The notes beneath the pieces were generated by a model. The model ran no database searches. It was not told the origin of the DNA and saw nothing but the letters and a program-made list of their open reading frames with translations. From contig JARBJD010000155.1 of assembly GCA_033064195.1 (NCBI GenBank), forward strand, positions 62,001 through 126,000: 64,000 bases of DNA, written 5' to 3'. Position 1 is the first letter of the stretch. Each line of letters opens with the position of its first letter. The translations under genes and the position numbers were made by a program. Below, one piece after another: positions 10,527 to 22,600 of the stretch. The DNA comes from Blattamonas nauphoetae (taxonomy: Eukaryota; Preaxostyla; Oxymonadida).

Positions 10527-11041
10527 GGCTTCAGTTTCCTCACGAGCCGCTCGAAGTTGCTGATATACAAGTAAATCCGGTTGAAAGAATGAAAAGATGA
10601 TTGTCTCTTATGAAAGCGGAAATGGAACATACACTATGGATGCCTCCTGAATTCATTCAAAATAAACCTGATTAATGTGGAATTGATTTCGATGAAACTT
10701 ACAGTGAGTGATTTTGAAATGAGAAGAAAAATGGATTGGCTTGATCGGTGAGGAAAATTGAATATGGAGTTGAGGTGCAACCTCTTAGCACAAGACAAAA
10801 ATCTGGTCAAAGATTTTTCGAAAAAGTTGTCATAAATGTGCTTTTCGGACAGGTATTTAGAGAAATTGTCATGATAACAATCGTGTGGAGATTATCGGTT
10901 TGTAGTGACATTTCTGAAGTGTTGAAACAAATCGCAGTTTTCAACATGAACAATTCTGACCTTATACGATGTAGGTCGCTCTTGATGCTATTTAACGCAT
11001 TTCTCAATTCGAATGTGTGACCCATAACAAACAATCTCGAC
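10527..11041. other. divergent promoter region
   Basis: About 500 bp between the minus-strand coiled-coil gene and the plus-strand RPA1 gene, so it should carry both promoters. The left part contains GT...AG intervals that could be 5' introns of the coiled-coil gene. No other gene is apparent. Confidence 0.4.
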
Positions 11042-13289
11042 ATGCATCCACTCATCACACAACACGCCATTTCCAGCATCGCAAATCAACTCAAGGTTTC
11101 GTCACCAGTTGTCCAAAGTCTGTTTTGTAAGATCAATCTTCACTTCATTCGAACAACTTTCCATCTTTTCATCATTCTTCCCCTAGTCGTTGGAAAAATT
11201 CCGGCTCAGTCTTCAGGAAATCTCATTCCAATCAAGTGTGCATATTTTCTCCGAATTCATGTCTTTATTCTTGATTTTTATGCTCTGACATGTGATATTC
11301 GCTCTTTCTTCAGGACTTACATCAGTGACACGGAAGATGTCCTCCCCTGTCACATCTCAGTCGAAGGCAATGAATCTGTCTTTCCATCACTCTATCGATT
11401 CTGTCTTATCTCAATTGATGGTATCTCAGTGGAACAAATCAACTCAAAACTGTTTGTCTTTTTCTCTGTTTCTATCTTTATCTCAGAACCATTATTGTGA
11501 ATCAGGTCAAATTTGTTCCATCTGAAGTCAATTCCAAACTTGGGAATCCTCACAATTTTGGCAAAGCACCATCCAAACCGGATCATCCATCAACAGCGGT
11601 ATGTGTTCAGACTTTGTTGCTTCAGTTTATATTCGCCTTAAAATTGAATCATTTGTTCACCTTCTTCTTTCCGTGATCTGTTTAGAATATGGAAGAAGTC
11701 TCTACCATGCAGAAACAAGCCCATTCTCTCCCAGATCAATCCCACCAATATCAACAGAGACAACAGCCACCCCAGAATACAGCTCCAACTGGACGCGTAA
11801 TTGATTCCGGTTTGGTCTCCTTTTGCTTATTTCGTCAGATTATCATCAACTTCCGATGACCCCTGATGGGACGGTTCAGACACAGCCAATATCGAGTCTC
11901 ACCGTGTATTCACATCACAGCTGGTGCATCAAAGCACGGGTGACGATTAAGTCTGCTGTTCGGGAATATACTGCGAGAGATCATGAATCGAAAGGGCAGA
12001 TCCAATCATGCGATCTTCTCGATGAAGATGGAGGAGAGACTAGAATAGTCTTCTTCAATGATATGGTGGATAAGTTGGGGAGCAAAATGGAGAAGGGCAA
12101 GATCTACTTCATTCATCGTGGGTCGATTCGAGTCCCAACCAACAAACGATTCTGTAGGTTTGATATCGAAATTACAGCTGGTTCTGACACAGTGATCGTT
12201 CCTTATCATTCAACGCCGAATTCAGGCGGGAGAGCATCAGATGGTTCTGCTCTTCCTGACGACGACGGAATGATCGCGGCCATAAAATGGGATTTCATTC
12301 CAACGCTCGCCATGCTGGAACCGTATCCAGCGGATTCCTGGTGCGATGTATGCGGAATTGTATGCCAAATCGGTGAAGTGACTTCAATTACAACAAAATT
12401 CAAATCTCAACTTCAAAAACGTTCTCTATGGATTTGTGATGACAGCATGCACAAACTCGAGGTCACTTTCTGGGGAGACCAAGCCACTGGCCCTGAAAGC
12501 ATCACAAATCAAATAAGCTCTCAGAGTGGCGATGTTCTCAGCATCAAATCTGTTCGTGTTGGAGAATTCAATGGAAAGAACGTTTCAGTCGGAAATCAAA
12601 CCATTATTGAAGTAAACGACACAACCAACGAACGAGTCCGACAACTAAAGCAATGGTGGACCACAGAAGGCAGTCTTTTCCAAGATAAGCTCGAACCAGT
12701 GAAGGGGAAAGGGACGGGACAGTTTTCAGGTCAAGCGGTTCCGCGAACCATCATCAAACGGGCCAAGGATGATGGTGCTGGGTCTGATCCTGATAGAGTC
12801 GATTTGTTCTCGATTGTGGCAGCACCAGTCTATTTTCAGCGACAGAATCTTATCTACCTTGCCTGTCCCACAGAGAAATGTGGAAAGAAGCTCGCAGATG
12901 GGAAAACGTGCCCAGTTTGTGGAGAGCAGCCACGCGGAATTATGAAGTACATAGTCAATCTGAATGTGAGTGATGCGACGGATTCACTCTGGATCAATCT
13001 TTTCTCAAATCAGGCAGAGATATTGATTGGTATGACCGCAGAAGCCTTGTCAGAGCTCCAAAGAAGATCCGAGACTGAGTACAATGCAAAGCTGGACAGT
13101 GTATTGTTCGAGAATCGAGAATGGAAAGTCAGAGCAAGACTGGATACTTACAATGACCAGAGGAGGGTTAGGTACACATGCTATGGAATCAACAAGATTG
13201 AATATGATGTGGAGGCTCGAAAATTGCTCACGGAGATTGTCAATACATTACCTGAAGAAGATCGGAGTTTGTATTCGATTGTGGAGTGA
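11042..13289 (+). CDS. RPA1: replication protein A large subunit (RPA70)
   Basis: The single-strand DNA-binding subunit of the RPA trimer, used in replication and repair. Seven exons (11042-11126, 11187-11235, 11314-11377, 11430-11455, 11487-11598, 11686-11809, 11839-13289) give 636 residues, close to the usual ~620. Introns are 60, 78, 52, 31, 87 and 29 nt. The N-terminal OB fold begins LITQHAISSIANQL and ends near KLGNPHNFG. A Gln/Pro linker follows, then DBD-A (PISSLTVYSHHSWCIKARVT...), DBD-B (YPADSWCDVCGIVCQIGEV), and DBD-C with its zinc ribbon CPTEKCGKKLADGKTCPVCG at about residues 496-515. The N-terminal exons were joined by matching the family's OB-fold order and phase. The fourth exon is only 26 nt. 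A full N-terminal protein-interaction domain suggests a canonical RPA, not a shortened kinetoplastid/apicomplexan type. Confidence 0.9.
11456..11486 (+). other. ultra-short intron, 31 nt
   Basis: It starts GTCTTT and ends TATCTCAG, and is almost entirely pyrimidine. It joins QNCL to TIIVNQVKFV inside the RPA N-terminal OB fold, where the frames on either side differ. Confidence 0.65.
11810..11838 (+). other. ultra-short intron, 29 nt
   Basis: It starts GTTTGG and ends TTCGTCAG. It joins the Gln/Pro linker (...GRVIDS) to DYHQLPM ahead of DBD-A with a shared Asp codon. An alternative donor 15 nt upstream gives a frame that soon stops unless the previous exon is also re-phased. Confidence 0.65.
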
Positions 13290-13414
13290 GAATGAAATAA
13301 ATAAACTTGATTTGTCTTCATTTCCAGATTATTTTCATTTCGAAAGGTAATAGTTTCTGTAATATCTGTGTATCCTCTGACATTTTTGATCATCCCTCTT
13401 TGTGTCTCCATGTG

Positions 13415-16400
13415 ATGTTTCAGAGAAAGGAAGATCGCCCTGAAGCAGCATATCTACGCAAAATTGACTCGGATGCGTATTGTGAGGGTGAAAGTTCTTG
13501 TGAAACTGATGAGACGCAAGATCGGAAAAAGCGCCCCAGAACACCGGAACAAATTCGTACGGCTTTTCCCAGCATCAAATATCGAAAAAAAGTCTATGTG
13601 AATTTAAGCTGTATGTTATTTCACTGAATTTACAGTGAAATATCGACATCACTCTTTCAGCATCTTCCCAAATCATTATTATCCATTGTTCAAGAATACA
13701 TAATCACTTTTTGTCATGATTCATTCAGGTTGTAAGTATTCCGTACATCAGGATGTCCTGAATTCATTGGGATGGGTCGAAACAGAAGATGAAGATAACT
13801 GGAACCTCTTCTGGATGGACACCTCTGTTGGCACTGATCGTCTGAAAAGATTGAGGAGTTACCAGGTTAGCTCGCATTTCCACTGAATCATTTCCATTTC
13901 TTTCCTGTTTTTCACATTCAATCGTTCTGACGAAATTCTTCTCTCACCGTATTTTGCTTCTCTCCTTCAGAAAATCAATCATTTTCCAGGCATGAGTGAA
14001 ATAACACGAAAAGACAACCTCGCACGTAATATGAATAAACTCAAACAACAATATCCAAAGGACTATCAGTTCGTTCCACAATCTTGGATTCTCCCTCACG
14101 AGTCTGAACATTATAATGCTCATTAATCCAGTTATTTCGCTCTAGAACAGTACATTCTCGCCAATTCCAAGTGTAGGACGCTTATTGTGAAACCTGATGC
14201 GTCTTGCCAAGGACGAGGAATCTTCCTCACACGACGACTCTCTGATCTCTCTCCAAATGATGATTGTGTTGTCCAACAATATTTGACTAATCCACATCTC
14301 ATTAATGGGCTTAAATACGATCTAAGGTTGTATGTCCTCGTCGCGTCAAGCAATCCACTCAGAATGTATCTCCACAAGAAAGGAATCATCCGTTTTGCAA
14401 CAGTCCCTTTTGAAAAGCCAACAGATGACAATATGGACAATACTTTCATGCATTTGACAAACTACGCAGTGAATAAGAACAATACCTCGTACGTCCAAGC
14501 TCATGGGGACAATGCCGCCTCTGGGAGCAAATGGAGTCATCAACACTATCGCAAATACCTTCGAGAAGAGGAAGGGGTCGATGACGAAGAACTTTGGAAG
14601 AAAATTGAAGCCGTTTGTGTGAAAACCGTAATCGGCATTTCGTCGATTCTCACCCATACATATCGCCTTTGCACCCCGCAAGACAGCGTCACACAGCGAA
14701 CAAGCATGTGTTTTGAGGTCCTTGGCTTCGATGTCATGATTGATAAGCACTTTGAACCGCATCTCATCGAAGTCAACCACTCTCCTTCGTTCACCTGTGA
14801 CACTAAGCTCGATTACGACGTAAAGTTCTCTGTCGTAAAGGATACAATGGTTTTAATCAATCCCAACGGAAAAGATCGAGTGGAGAGCTTGAGACATGAA
14901 AAAGACAAAATGATCAGCCGCCTCTACAGAAAGACGTTCACTCACAAAAATCAACCTCAATTTCAACGCAATCGCTCCCCAAATAGTCTTCCTTCGCCAA
15001 AGCAAGCTCAGCAAGGCTTTTCTGCTCCGGTTGATCCAACCCACGATCAATACACGCCAGATTTTACCCAATTTGATGAATGGGCTCTCTCACATCTCGG
15101 AGGATATATTTGTATATACCCAATCCCCGAATTTGCCGAATTTTCGCGTTTTGTCCTCTCTCCTGACCATTTCTTTGGAGTGGAAACGATCTCCTCCAAA
15201 ACACGAAAAGACCTCGTCCTGAAGACCCAAGCAGAGAAAGAGCGAGAAAGAGGAAGAATCCGAGCACTTATGTTCAAGCGTGATGAACAAGCTAAAGAAA
15301 CACGAGAAGCAAGGATGCGGAAAAAGGACGAGGCGCTCCTCGCCACTAAACAAACATCAATCAACCATCCACCCATTCCACTTCCCAAACAACCTCAAAG
15401 GAACCCTACCAACCCAATTTCAAACACAACAGCTCCCGCAGCCCTCAATCCTGAACCTGAACCAGAACTCAAGCTGCCATCCCCACCATGTCTTCCCGTC
15501 CACACAAACACGCCGTCTGTTGCAGAGGAGAGAGAAGTCGATCAGCCAATCAACCCGATCTCTCCTCGTCGACCCGCAGAACAGCATCCTCTCCTTCTTC
15601 CTTCGGTCAATCGAAGACCGGTGACAACGACTGACAGCGCTCGACAGAAAGGGAAAAGAGAAGTTTGGCGAAAAGAAGGAGATTCGCAGAAGGAGGGGAA
15701 CATCGACAGATCAAACCAACATCACCACTCTCGGTCGAACTCTCTGCAACTCCATTCATCTCAACACGTTTCTGGAGGTCGTGTGCAGTATCAAATCATC
15801 CAACAACTTCCTCTGCCCGTTCTGACCGATTTTGGATTTGTTGAAATGGGGGAGGATGGGGAAGAGAGAGGAAGGAGGAGGCATTCGTTCAGTGTTGGAG
15901 GCGGGAGTCATCCGATCCCGGGTTCGACGGAGTCGTCTGGGTCGAGGAAGGGAACTTCTGCGTTTCGGCAGCGAGTGAGGAAGACGATGAAGAAGAGAGA
16001 GGAGGAGATTGATATGTCGGGAGTGATGAGGGAATGGAGTGACATGCAGGAGTTGATCAAGCGAGGCGAGAAGCGGAAAAACAGTTTTAAACTCGAAGCT
16101 AAACCAGAATCCAATCAAAACGAGGAACAGGTTCAAGAAACATCCAAAAATGATACACAGGGCTCGCTCCCCACTGCCGACACAACATCGAAGCCGTCGA
16201 ACAAGAAGTCAACAGAAGAAGACAGACAAGACTTTCAGTTTGGTCTTCAGGAACACTCCCACATCGCACCTTCAAGTGTATCGAATTCCGACAAAACAAC
16301 ACAAAACCAGGCGCCAGCGATTGCTCATGCGTCATCCCTCACTCAACTCCAACTCCCGACACCATTCGATCCATCCCCATTCTTATCTCTTCAATCACCG

Positions 16401-17294
16401 TCGAACAATGTCTTGTCGCCGTGTGTACTAACATCAATTCCGCTCCTCTCACCTGGAATCAATCAACCTCAAAGTACGACGACACAGAAGAGTGAAGAGA
16501 AGGAGACAGAAGTGGAGCGAAAAGCGGATGGAGAGAGAAAAGGAGAGAAGGAGAAGAAAGACGCACCATCTCGTCGTCCTCACACACTCACCATCCTCCC
16601 AACATCCATCCCCTCCTCTCGTCTCACCCGAACAACTGGCTCGACGATCAGAAAACCCAAACCCCGACAAGAAACGAATTCATCGCCGCTCTTTCATTAC
16701 CCTCCATCCATCTCACTTCCCGTATCTTTCTCGACTGCAGGTGGTATGGCCAATCCCAACGCATCGTCGGTCGAATCACCTCTATCCACTCTCTCCCCTG
16801 ACACACACTCCAAGACTATCTTACCCTTCCCTGCTGGCCCAGCTCCATCTATTTCGCCATTGCTTTCTTCATTTTCTAGTTCTGGACCACACCATTCGTT
16901 TTCAACCCAAAATCTGAGTTCAAGCCAACCTCCACTTCTCCCTCCCTTCTCCAACCATCGATCTCTCCACAAGACACTCCCTGCCTATCCCAAACGAGAC
17001 ACATCACCACAATTCATCTCTTTCTCTCGTGGCAATCATGAATCTTCAGCCACTTTCCATCGAGACCCGACCCAACATTCACGATCTTCATTTTCGTGGA
17101 AACATAACCATCTCTCAGTTCCACATTCTGATCCTGGTCTTGTTCCAACTGGACGTGCCACTATGGAGCGAGCCAAGTATCGAAGGATGCCTAAACGGGA
17201 GCCAGGGGCTCAACCGCATTTCCTGCCATCCGCACCTCGTCCAAAAAAGTTGGCTGGAAGTGAAAAACACTCACAAAACGACTTTTCCGTTTAA
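13415..17294 (+). CDS. TTLL: tubulin tyrosine ligase-like protein, polyglutamylase type
   Basis: TTLL enzymes ligate glutamate (or glycine/tyrosine) to tubulin tails in an ATP-dependent ATP-grasp reaction. In an oxymonad the likely substrates are flagellar and axostyle microtubules. Four exons (13415-13610, 13729-13865, 13971-14101, 14132-17294; introns 118, 105 and 30 nt) give 1208 residues. The catalytic domain, about residues 55-420, has CKYSVHQDVL, KINHFPGMSEI, RKDNLARN, VKPDASCQGRGIF (ATP binding), YDLRLYVLV, MHLTNYAVN (Mg/ATP), FDVMIDKHF and LIEVNHSPSF. These match TTLL6/13/7/4-like polyglutamylases better than TTL itself. The remaining ~790 residues are Pro/Ser/Gln-rich and look disordered, with basic patches near 600 and the C-terminus (MERAKYRRMPKRE). 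Start ATG 13415 sits just after an open acidic leader. A further 5' exon is possible. Confidence 0.88.
14102..14131 (+). other. ultra-short intron, 30 nt
   Basis: It starts GTCTGA and ends TTAATCCAG, with a CATTAAT branch-like motif 5 nt before CCAG. It joins SWILPHD to YFALEQY, exactly the family's W-x-L-P-x-D-Y spacing, and removes an in-frame TAA. Confidence 0.85.
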
Positions 17295-17725
17295 AATGAA
17301 GCAGTCTCAGCCAGCATGACCACATTGTGGTGGACTCTCTCAAATTGACTGTGTGGGGGCAGCGGCGACGGAGGAGGGAGATTATCAAATCCGTTCTTGC
17401 CTTCTTTTTGACATTCTATCGTTATACCTTATAAGATTGTATTTACTGTTTATATTATGATTTGGATGCTTTCATTTTGTGTTTGTAGAAACATTCGCGC
17501 ATCGACGATGACCTTCTGATCAACTCTTCAGGGTTCAAGCTTGATCCTCCCACACTTTATCGAACAAGCTTGACGGTTCTTGTCTAAGACAGATAGAGAC
17601 TTCTTTTATTGTATATTATGATTAAATCAATGACAGATTTATATCTGGCTTGGAAGGATAAGAAATTATCCATCTCTCCGATGAGAGACAAACTGAACAA
17701 AAAAAGATCTTCCGCTGTGTGGTAT
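17295..17725. other. convergent intergenic region
   Basis: About 430 bp between two genes that end toward each other, so it should hold both poly(A) regions. Two copies of the HindIII-type palindrome CAAGCTTG, with similar flanks, lie about 35 bp apart near 17540-17570. No gene is evident. Confidence 0.4.
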
Positions 17726-19529
17726 TCACTTTGGTGCGATCGGATCAAACTTCTTCATCCACATAACTTCCACAGAAGTATCTGTTTCTGCAAAACCTGT
17801 CGAAATAGTCAGGCATAGTTTCGACGGAATTCCTCTGATGACGCCAGGTTGTATCTCATCATCCACAAACAGTCGTGCCTCCTTCTTCTGCAAGTCCACT
17901 TGAATCGCTGCCGTCTGCCCTGCCTTTGTCAGAGTCTTGTTTGTTCCGGGTTCTGATTGGACCTTCCCTTTCGTCCACACACTTCCATCACACAAGACAA
18001 AGTGTCCACCAACCCACTTTGAATTCGATCCGGGTGTCTGGAGTGATGGGTCTCTGGGAAGGGGAGATTTGAGAAAGCCAAGACCTGAAAGATAAGGGAA
18101 AGAGTTGGACAAACAGATTGATGTTGACCTTTCGCTTGAGATGCGAATTTTGAGTTCCCACACTTTGCTTCCAACATCAAAAGAGAACACAGATCTCCAT
18201 TCATCTGTCTCAAGGAGAGTTGTTTGTGTGAGTAGAGTGGGGGATCGAGTGTGGAATTCGCCTGTTCCGAGAGATGTGGTTCCCTTCCAAATAGGCAATC
18301 CGACCAGTTCCTGTTCCAAGCGCTTGTTTTCTTCTTCGAGTCGCCTCTTCTCAGCTTCGAGAAGTGTGTTTTCTTCTTCAATTAGACTTTTCTCAGATCC
18401 CAAAAGCGAGAAGTCAAATTCTATTTCGTCTCTGAGATGTTCAAATCTGTCTGCCCTCTCCTCCGCTTGCTTTGTTTTCTTCATTTCTTCTTTTTTCTCC
18501 CTCTCCAAGGTTTCAATCTTTTTTTGGAGTGTTTTAATCTGTGTGGTGTGCTCTATCACTGCTTTTGTCATTTGTTCTTCCTTCTCCTTCAAATCAATCC
18601 CCCTTTCCCCGCATCCGTCAGCTGGAAGGAATTTCACTTGTAAAATGTCCAAATCTGCCTTTCTTAGCTTGGACTCCATCAGAATACCGAGAGTCATTGG
18701 TTCTCGCTCAAAACTGATTTTGCCACGCTGTTCTTCATCATCTATGAAGAGTGATGCTTCTCGCCGCTCCATGTTTACTCGAATTGTAGCTTTCTGATGG
18801 ATTGTGTTGCATTTCTTGTTCGTTCCAGGCGGTCCATTGATAGTTCCTTCCTTCTGGAGGCTACCGTCTGTGAGATCGAAAGAACCTCCAATTTTGGCAG
18901 TAGTAGTCGGGTTGTAAAGAAAGACGAGCTCTGGATGGATGAACAACATGGGTAAGCATACTAACATGGTCGACAAAGCTCTTCTTGACAAAGAGGGTGA
19001 GTTCCATAATTCCCTGAGATATACCGTCTCTACAATACATCAAGAAATTAGGGTTGATATCTTTCTGGATCAATGAGATCTCAACTCCATTCAATGTTTG
19101 CGGAGAACGCAGCCTCGTTGGACGAACAAAGGCATTTAGATGTGGTAGACGAATCATTTTAGGTAAGTTGAGTTGCGGCAAGCCGGGCTCTTCCTTGGCG
19201 TCTAGAAAATGAATTTGTTGGAGACATTGATCGATTCGTAGTCGAACGGATTTTGAGAGGTTTGAGATTTGGAAAATGAAGGAGAGTCTGCTGCCGAGCG
19301 CTGAATGGTCGAACAGAGGTTTTTTATCGTCACAGTGTTGCTGGAGAAGACGCGAAATACGACCAAGAAGAGCAATAATCTCATGCTCAAGATTTTTGTT
19401 TGTCCAATCGTGAATTCTGTCAATCTCCATCAATAAGGATTTCACTGTTGTTTGTGCATCAACTATTCTCGAGGTTGGACTTGGAATTTCATCTGATTGA
19501 ATTGGACGATCGCCAGGGCTTGAGAACAT
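17726..19529 (-). CDS. double SPRY-like / coiled-coil protein
   Basis: Two exons (18962-19529, 17726-18930) separated by a 31-nt intron give about 590 residues. Residues 20-180 are helical (LLMEIDRIHDW, EHEIIALLGRISRLLQQHC). Residues about 190-280 form a SPRY/B30.2-like block (YNPTTTAKIGGSFDLTDGS, ATIRVNMERREASLFIDDEEQRG). A coiled coil runs about 290-400 (KIETLEREKKEEMKKTKQAEE). A second, closely similar SPRY-like block fills about 405-590 (WVGGHFVLCDGSVWTKG, AAIQVDLQKKEARLFVDDEIQPG). The paired motifs VDGS...G-T-N-K...R-E-A-x-L-F-(I/V)-D-D-E show internal duplication. SPRY domains bind partner proteins; a substrate-receptor or adaptor role is possible, but no RING or other effector domain is present. 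The start at 19529 is the first Met of the open frame. Confidence 0.8.
18931..18961 (-). other. ultra-short intron, 31 nt
   Basis: It starts GTATGC and ends CATCCAG. It joins SFVDHV to KLVFLYNP by a shared Lys codon and brings the first SPRY-like block into frame with the N-terminal half. Confidence 0.75.
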
Positions 19530-19688
19530 GACGTGGCAGATTGGATCTGGTGGAGAAAGGATTTAAATCTTCTGAGAATGGACGAAAAATGATGAAGATA
19601 GCAGAGTAAATCTGAATCGGAGGTTAAACAAGCAAACTCACTCCTAAATAATCGAATTGTACCGATCGAGCCACTTCTCCATCTTATC

Positions 19689-22600
19689 ATGGAAACAACT
19701 CTGACAAAGACCACACTTCTCGCTTTATTGGAGAGTTCCTTTCAACAAGAGACAAAAAGTTACTTTCAAGCTGCATCAAGTGTGTGGAAAACGCTTAGCG
19801 ACAGTTTGAACATTTTCTTGGTTCCTATCCGCAATAGAAAAGATAAGAAAAGAAACGAGGACAAAATCCATCCCTGCACTCACCAAATGTCTTGATTTTG
19901 AAGAATTGATATCCATAAAGTCGTCATTGTTCATGTTGGTGATGCTAGCAAAAGATAGTATGTCTATCATTTTTTCAGATATATATATGAAGATGCAAAA
20001 TCGGATTTTAGTATCAAACCGCTCTTTGACGTTCTTTCTCGGATATTAGAGGACGAAAGTACGTTTTTGTGATCCTCACCCAACTCTCTTCAAAACTGTC
20101 TCAGGCCTCGTCGATCTTCATCCATACACACTGTACCTTGCATCACTTCTCCTTACCTCTCCATCAGCAAAGGCTTTGACATCAACAAATCCCATGATAT
20201 CCCTCCTTGTGTCAACAATCTCTCTTCCTCCCACACCAGTTCTCCACTGCCTTTACACCTCTCTAATGTCTCTGAAATGTTCTCGGATGTTTGGTTTTGA
20301 TGAAAAAACCAAGACTGAGTACTCAAAATTCAAACAACAAAAGAATGTTTGGAGTCCGGATCCGTCAATGGAATACGAGTCTCTTCTGCCCACACCTTCT
20401 GATCTAGACGAATTGAGCAATCTCGCTGAAGGACACGATCATCCTGTGGACACACTTGACGAAGAGCAAGATCTCATATCTCAACCTGAAATGGATATAC
20501 TTGAAGATCCTGTCGAAGATTCAGAACACAATCAACCAGCCGATCATTTAGACCATGACGATGCATTCTCTCAAAATGAGTTGCATGAAAACGACCATCC
20601 ACATACGATAGAGACAGCACCTACAGAACCGCCACTTTCAAATGACAAGAAAAAGAAAAAAAAGACGCGAAAAAAAGCAACTTCAGGCCAGCCGAACTCA
20701 ACTTCAACTCCAGATTATCCTTCAAACTCCTTGGAACCCTCTTTTCAACCGATGTCCACCCACCCTTTCTCAACAGCACCACCAGATCAGCCATCCCAAA
20801 AACCACTCGCTCCAACAGACATCGAAGATGAACTAAATGATCTTGACGAACTAGTTCTTGAAGATGAAGAATCGCCCCATCCATCAGAAAGAGTTTTAAA
20901 AGATGATGGACACCAAAACACTCTCCAACTCACAGTCCATTCCGATCCAATCCACGATGAGGATTTATCAGACGACGATAATGAATTGGATACAACACAC
21001 AATACCCATTCGAAAAAATTCTTCGAAGGACAGATTGTTGTCTGGAATAAAGAGAATTCCCCGACTGTCGACAAAGGCGAACCGACAACGAAAAAGGAGA
21101 AGCAACGACGAGTAACGAAGGCCGAAAAGCAAAAAGAAGAGTATGAACGTCTGTCTCTGCTCAGTGAAATTGACACTTTGCGCTCCAAACTTCGTCAGAC
21201 AACAACACAACTTGAATGGGAGAAGAAGACATCAGAAAGATATAAAGTGGAGATGATCGCGATCCAAGGACAGCTGCGAGAGGAATCTGCGAAATGGGAG
21301 AAGGAAAGAAAGATGCGAAAGAAAACAAACAAGAAATACAAAGAATTACTCCAACAATTGGACGATCAAAACAACCATAAGCAGAATGCCGACGAAAATA
21401 AACCAAACTCAGATTGGAACGAGTCTGATGACGAGCCAGCTCACCCAAAATCAGGACGCGTTTCAGAATCGGAAGGGCAACCATTGTCGACACCAGTTTT
21501 CGATGAATTAAATCCCATGTCGTTCATCTTGACGCCGCATGCGGAGATCACAACCATCACCTCACATACACCTCGATCGCAGAAGGAGGAAGAACTGAGG
21601 AAGGACACTCAGAATTCTGAGCAGGACGTGCCTACAGAGCCTCTTTCACAGATCGATGAGAGCAAAACGGAGGAAGTTGAGAAAAATGATGAAAATGAGG
21701 TGAAAAGTCCGAATCAAACGATTTCCGAGTTATTAGCGCAATTTCAGCGACTCCAGATTGAAAATGAGCGTCTGAAAAAACAGGAAGAAGAGTGGAAGGA
21801 AGGATCTCCAATCAAACAGCATCTTCCAGACAGCCCAGAACATAAAGATGGAAACACCGACATGTCTCACACGACATCACTCGTTACGCCACAAAAGACG
21901 ATCGAGCAAGACTCTCCACCGATGAGCGAGTCGTATTCACTCATCGATTCCTTCCTAAAGGACAGACAGGATCAGGAAAAGGAGGAAAAAAGGGTGTTGG
22001 AGGACACGATTCGAAGAGAGGTTGAACGGAAGAGGAGAGAGGAGGATGAAGAGAGGCGTGTGCGGGTGGCAGGAATTGGGGAGAGGGCGAGTGGAATGAA
22101 CGAGAAGGATCGAGCAGTCAGTCTGTTCTTTCTGTTCAGAGTGGCGAAACATCTCCTCAAACAAGCGAAAAGGGAGGTGAAGAGAGAGACGGAGAGGAAA
22201 AGGAAGGAGGAGTTGGAGAGGGACATCCACAACCAAACCACTCCTGAGCGATTTGTGGTCCCATCGCAGACTTCACATCTTCATCGCTCGGAAACTCGTT
22301 CGCATGTCCCTTTTCTCTATCCCTTCACCCACACCCAAGACACATCACATCAACGACAGCAACAGACACAGAACGAAAGAGTTCATCATACACAGACACA
22401 GCAATCCTCATCTCAACACACACTCCAACCTCAGTCGACACCCACTTCTTACACTTCACCATTCTCACAACACATCAACCTCGCTCAATCTCTCCTACTT
22501 CCACGTGTGATGGATGATGGACGAGGTGTCGTGCAGGCACTCGAATTGATCAAGTTCAACGAATTTGGGAAGTTGGACAGGGTTTGGATGGAGGAGTGCT

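Noticed and set aside
17532-17575. Paired CAAGCTTG palindromes as a terminator or element end
   Set aside because: Eight-base palindromes of this kind are common, and nothing nearby shows element structure.
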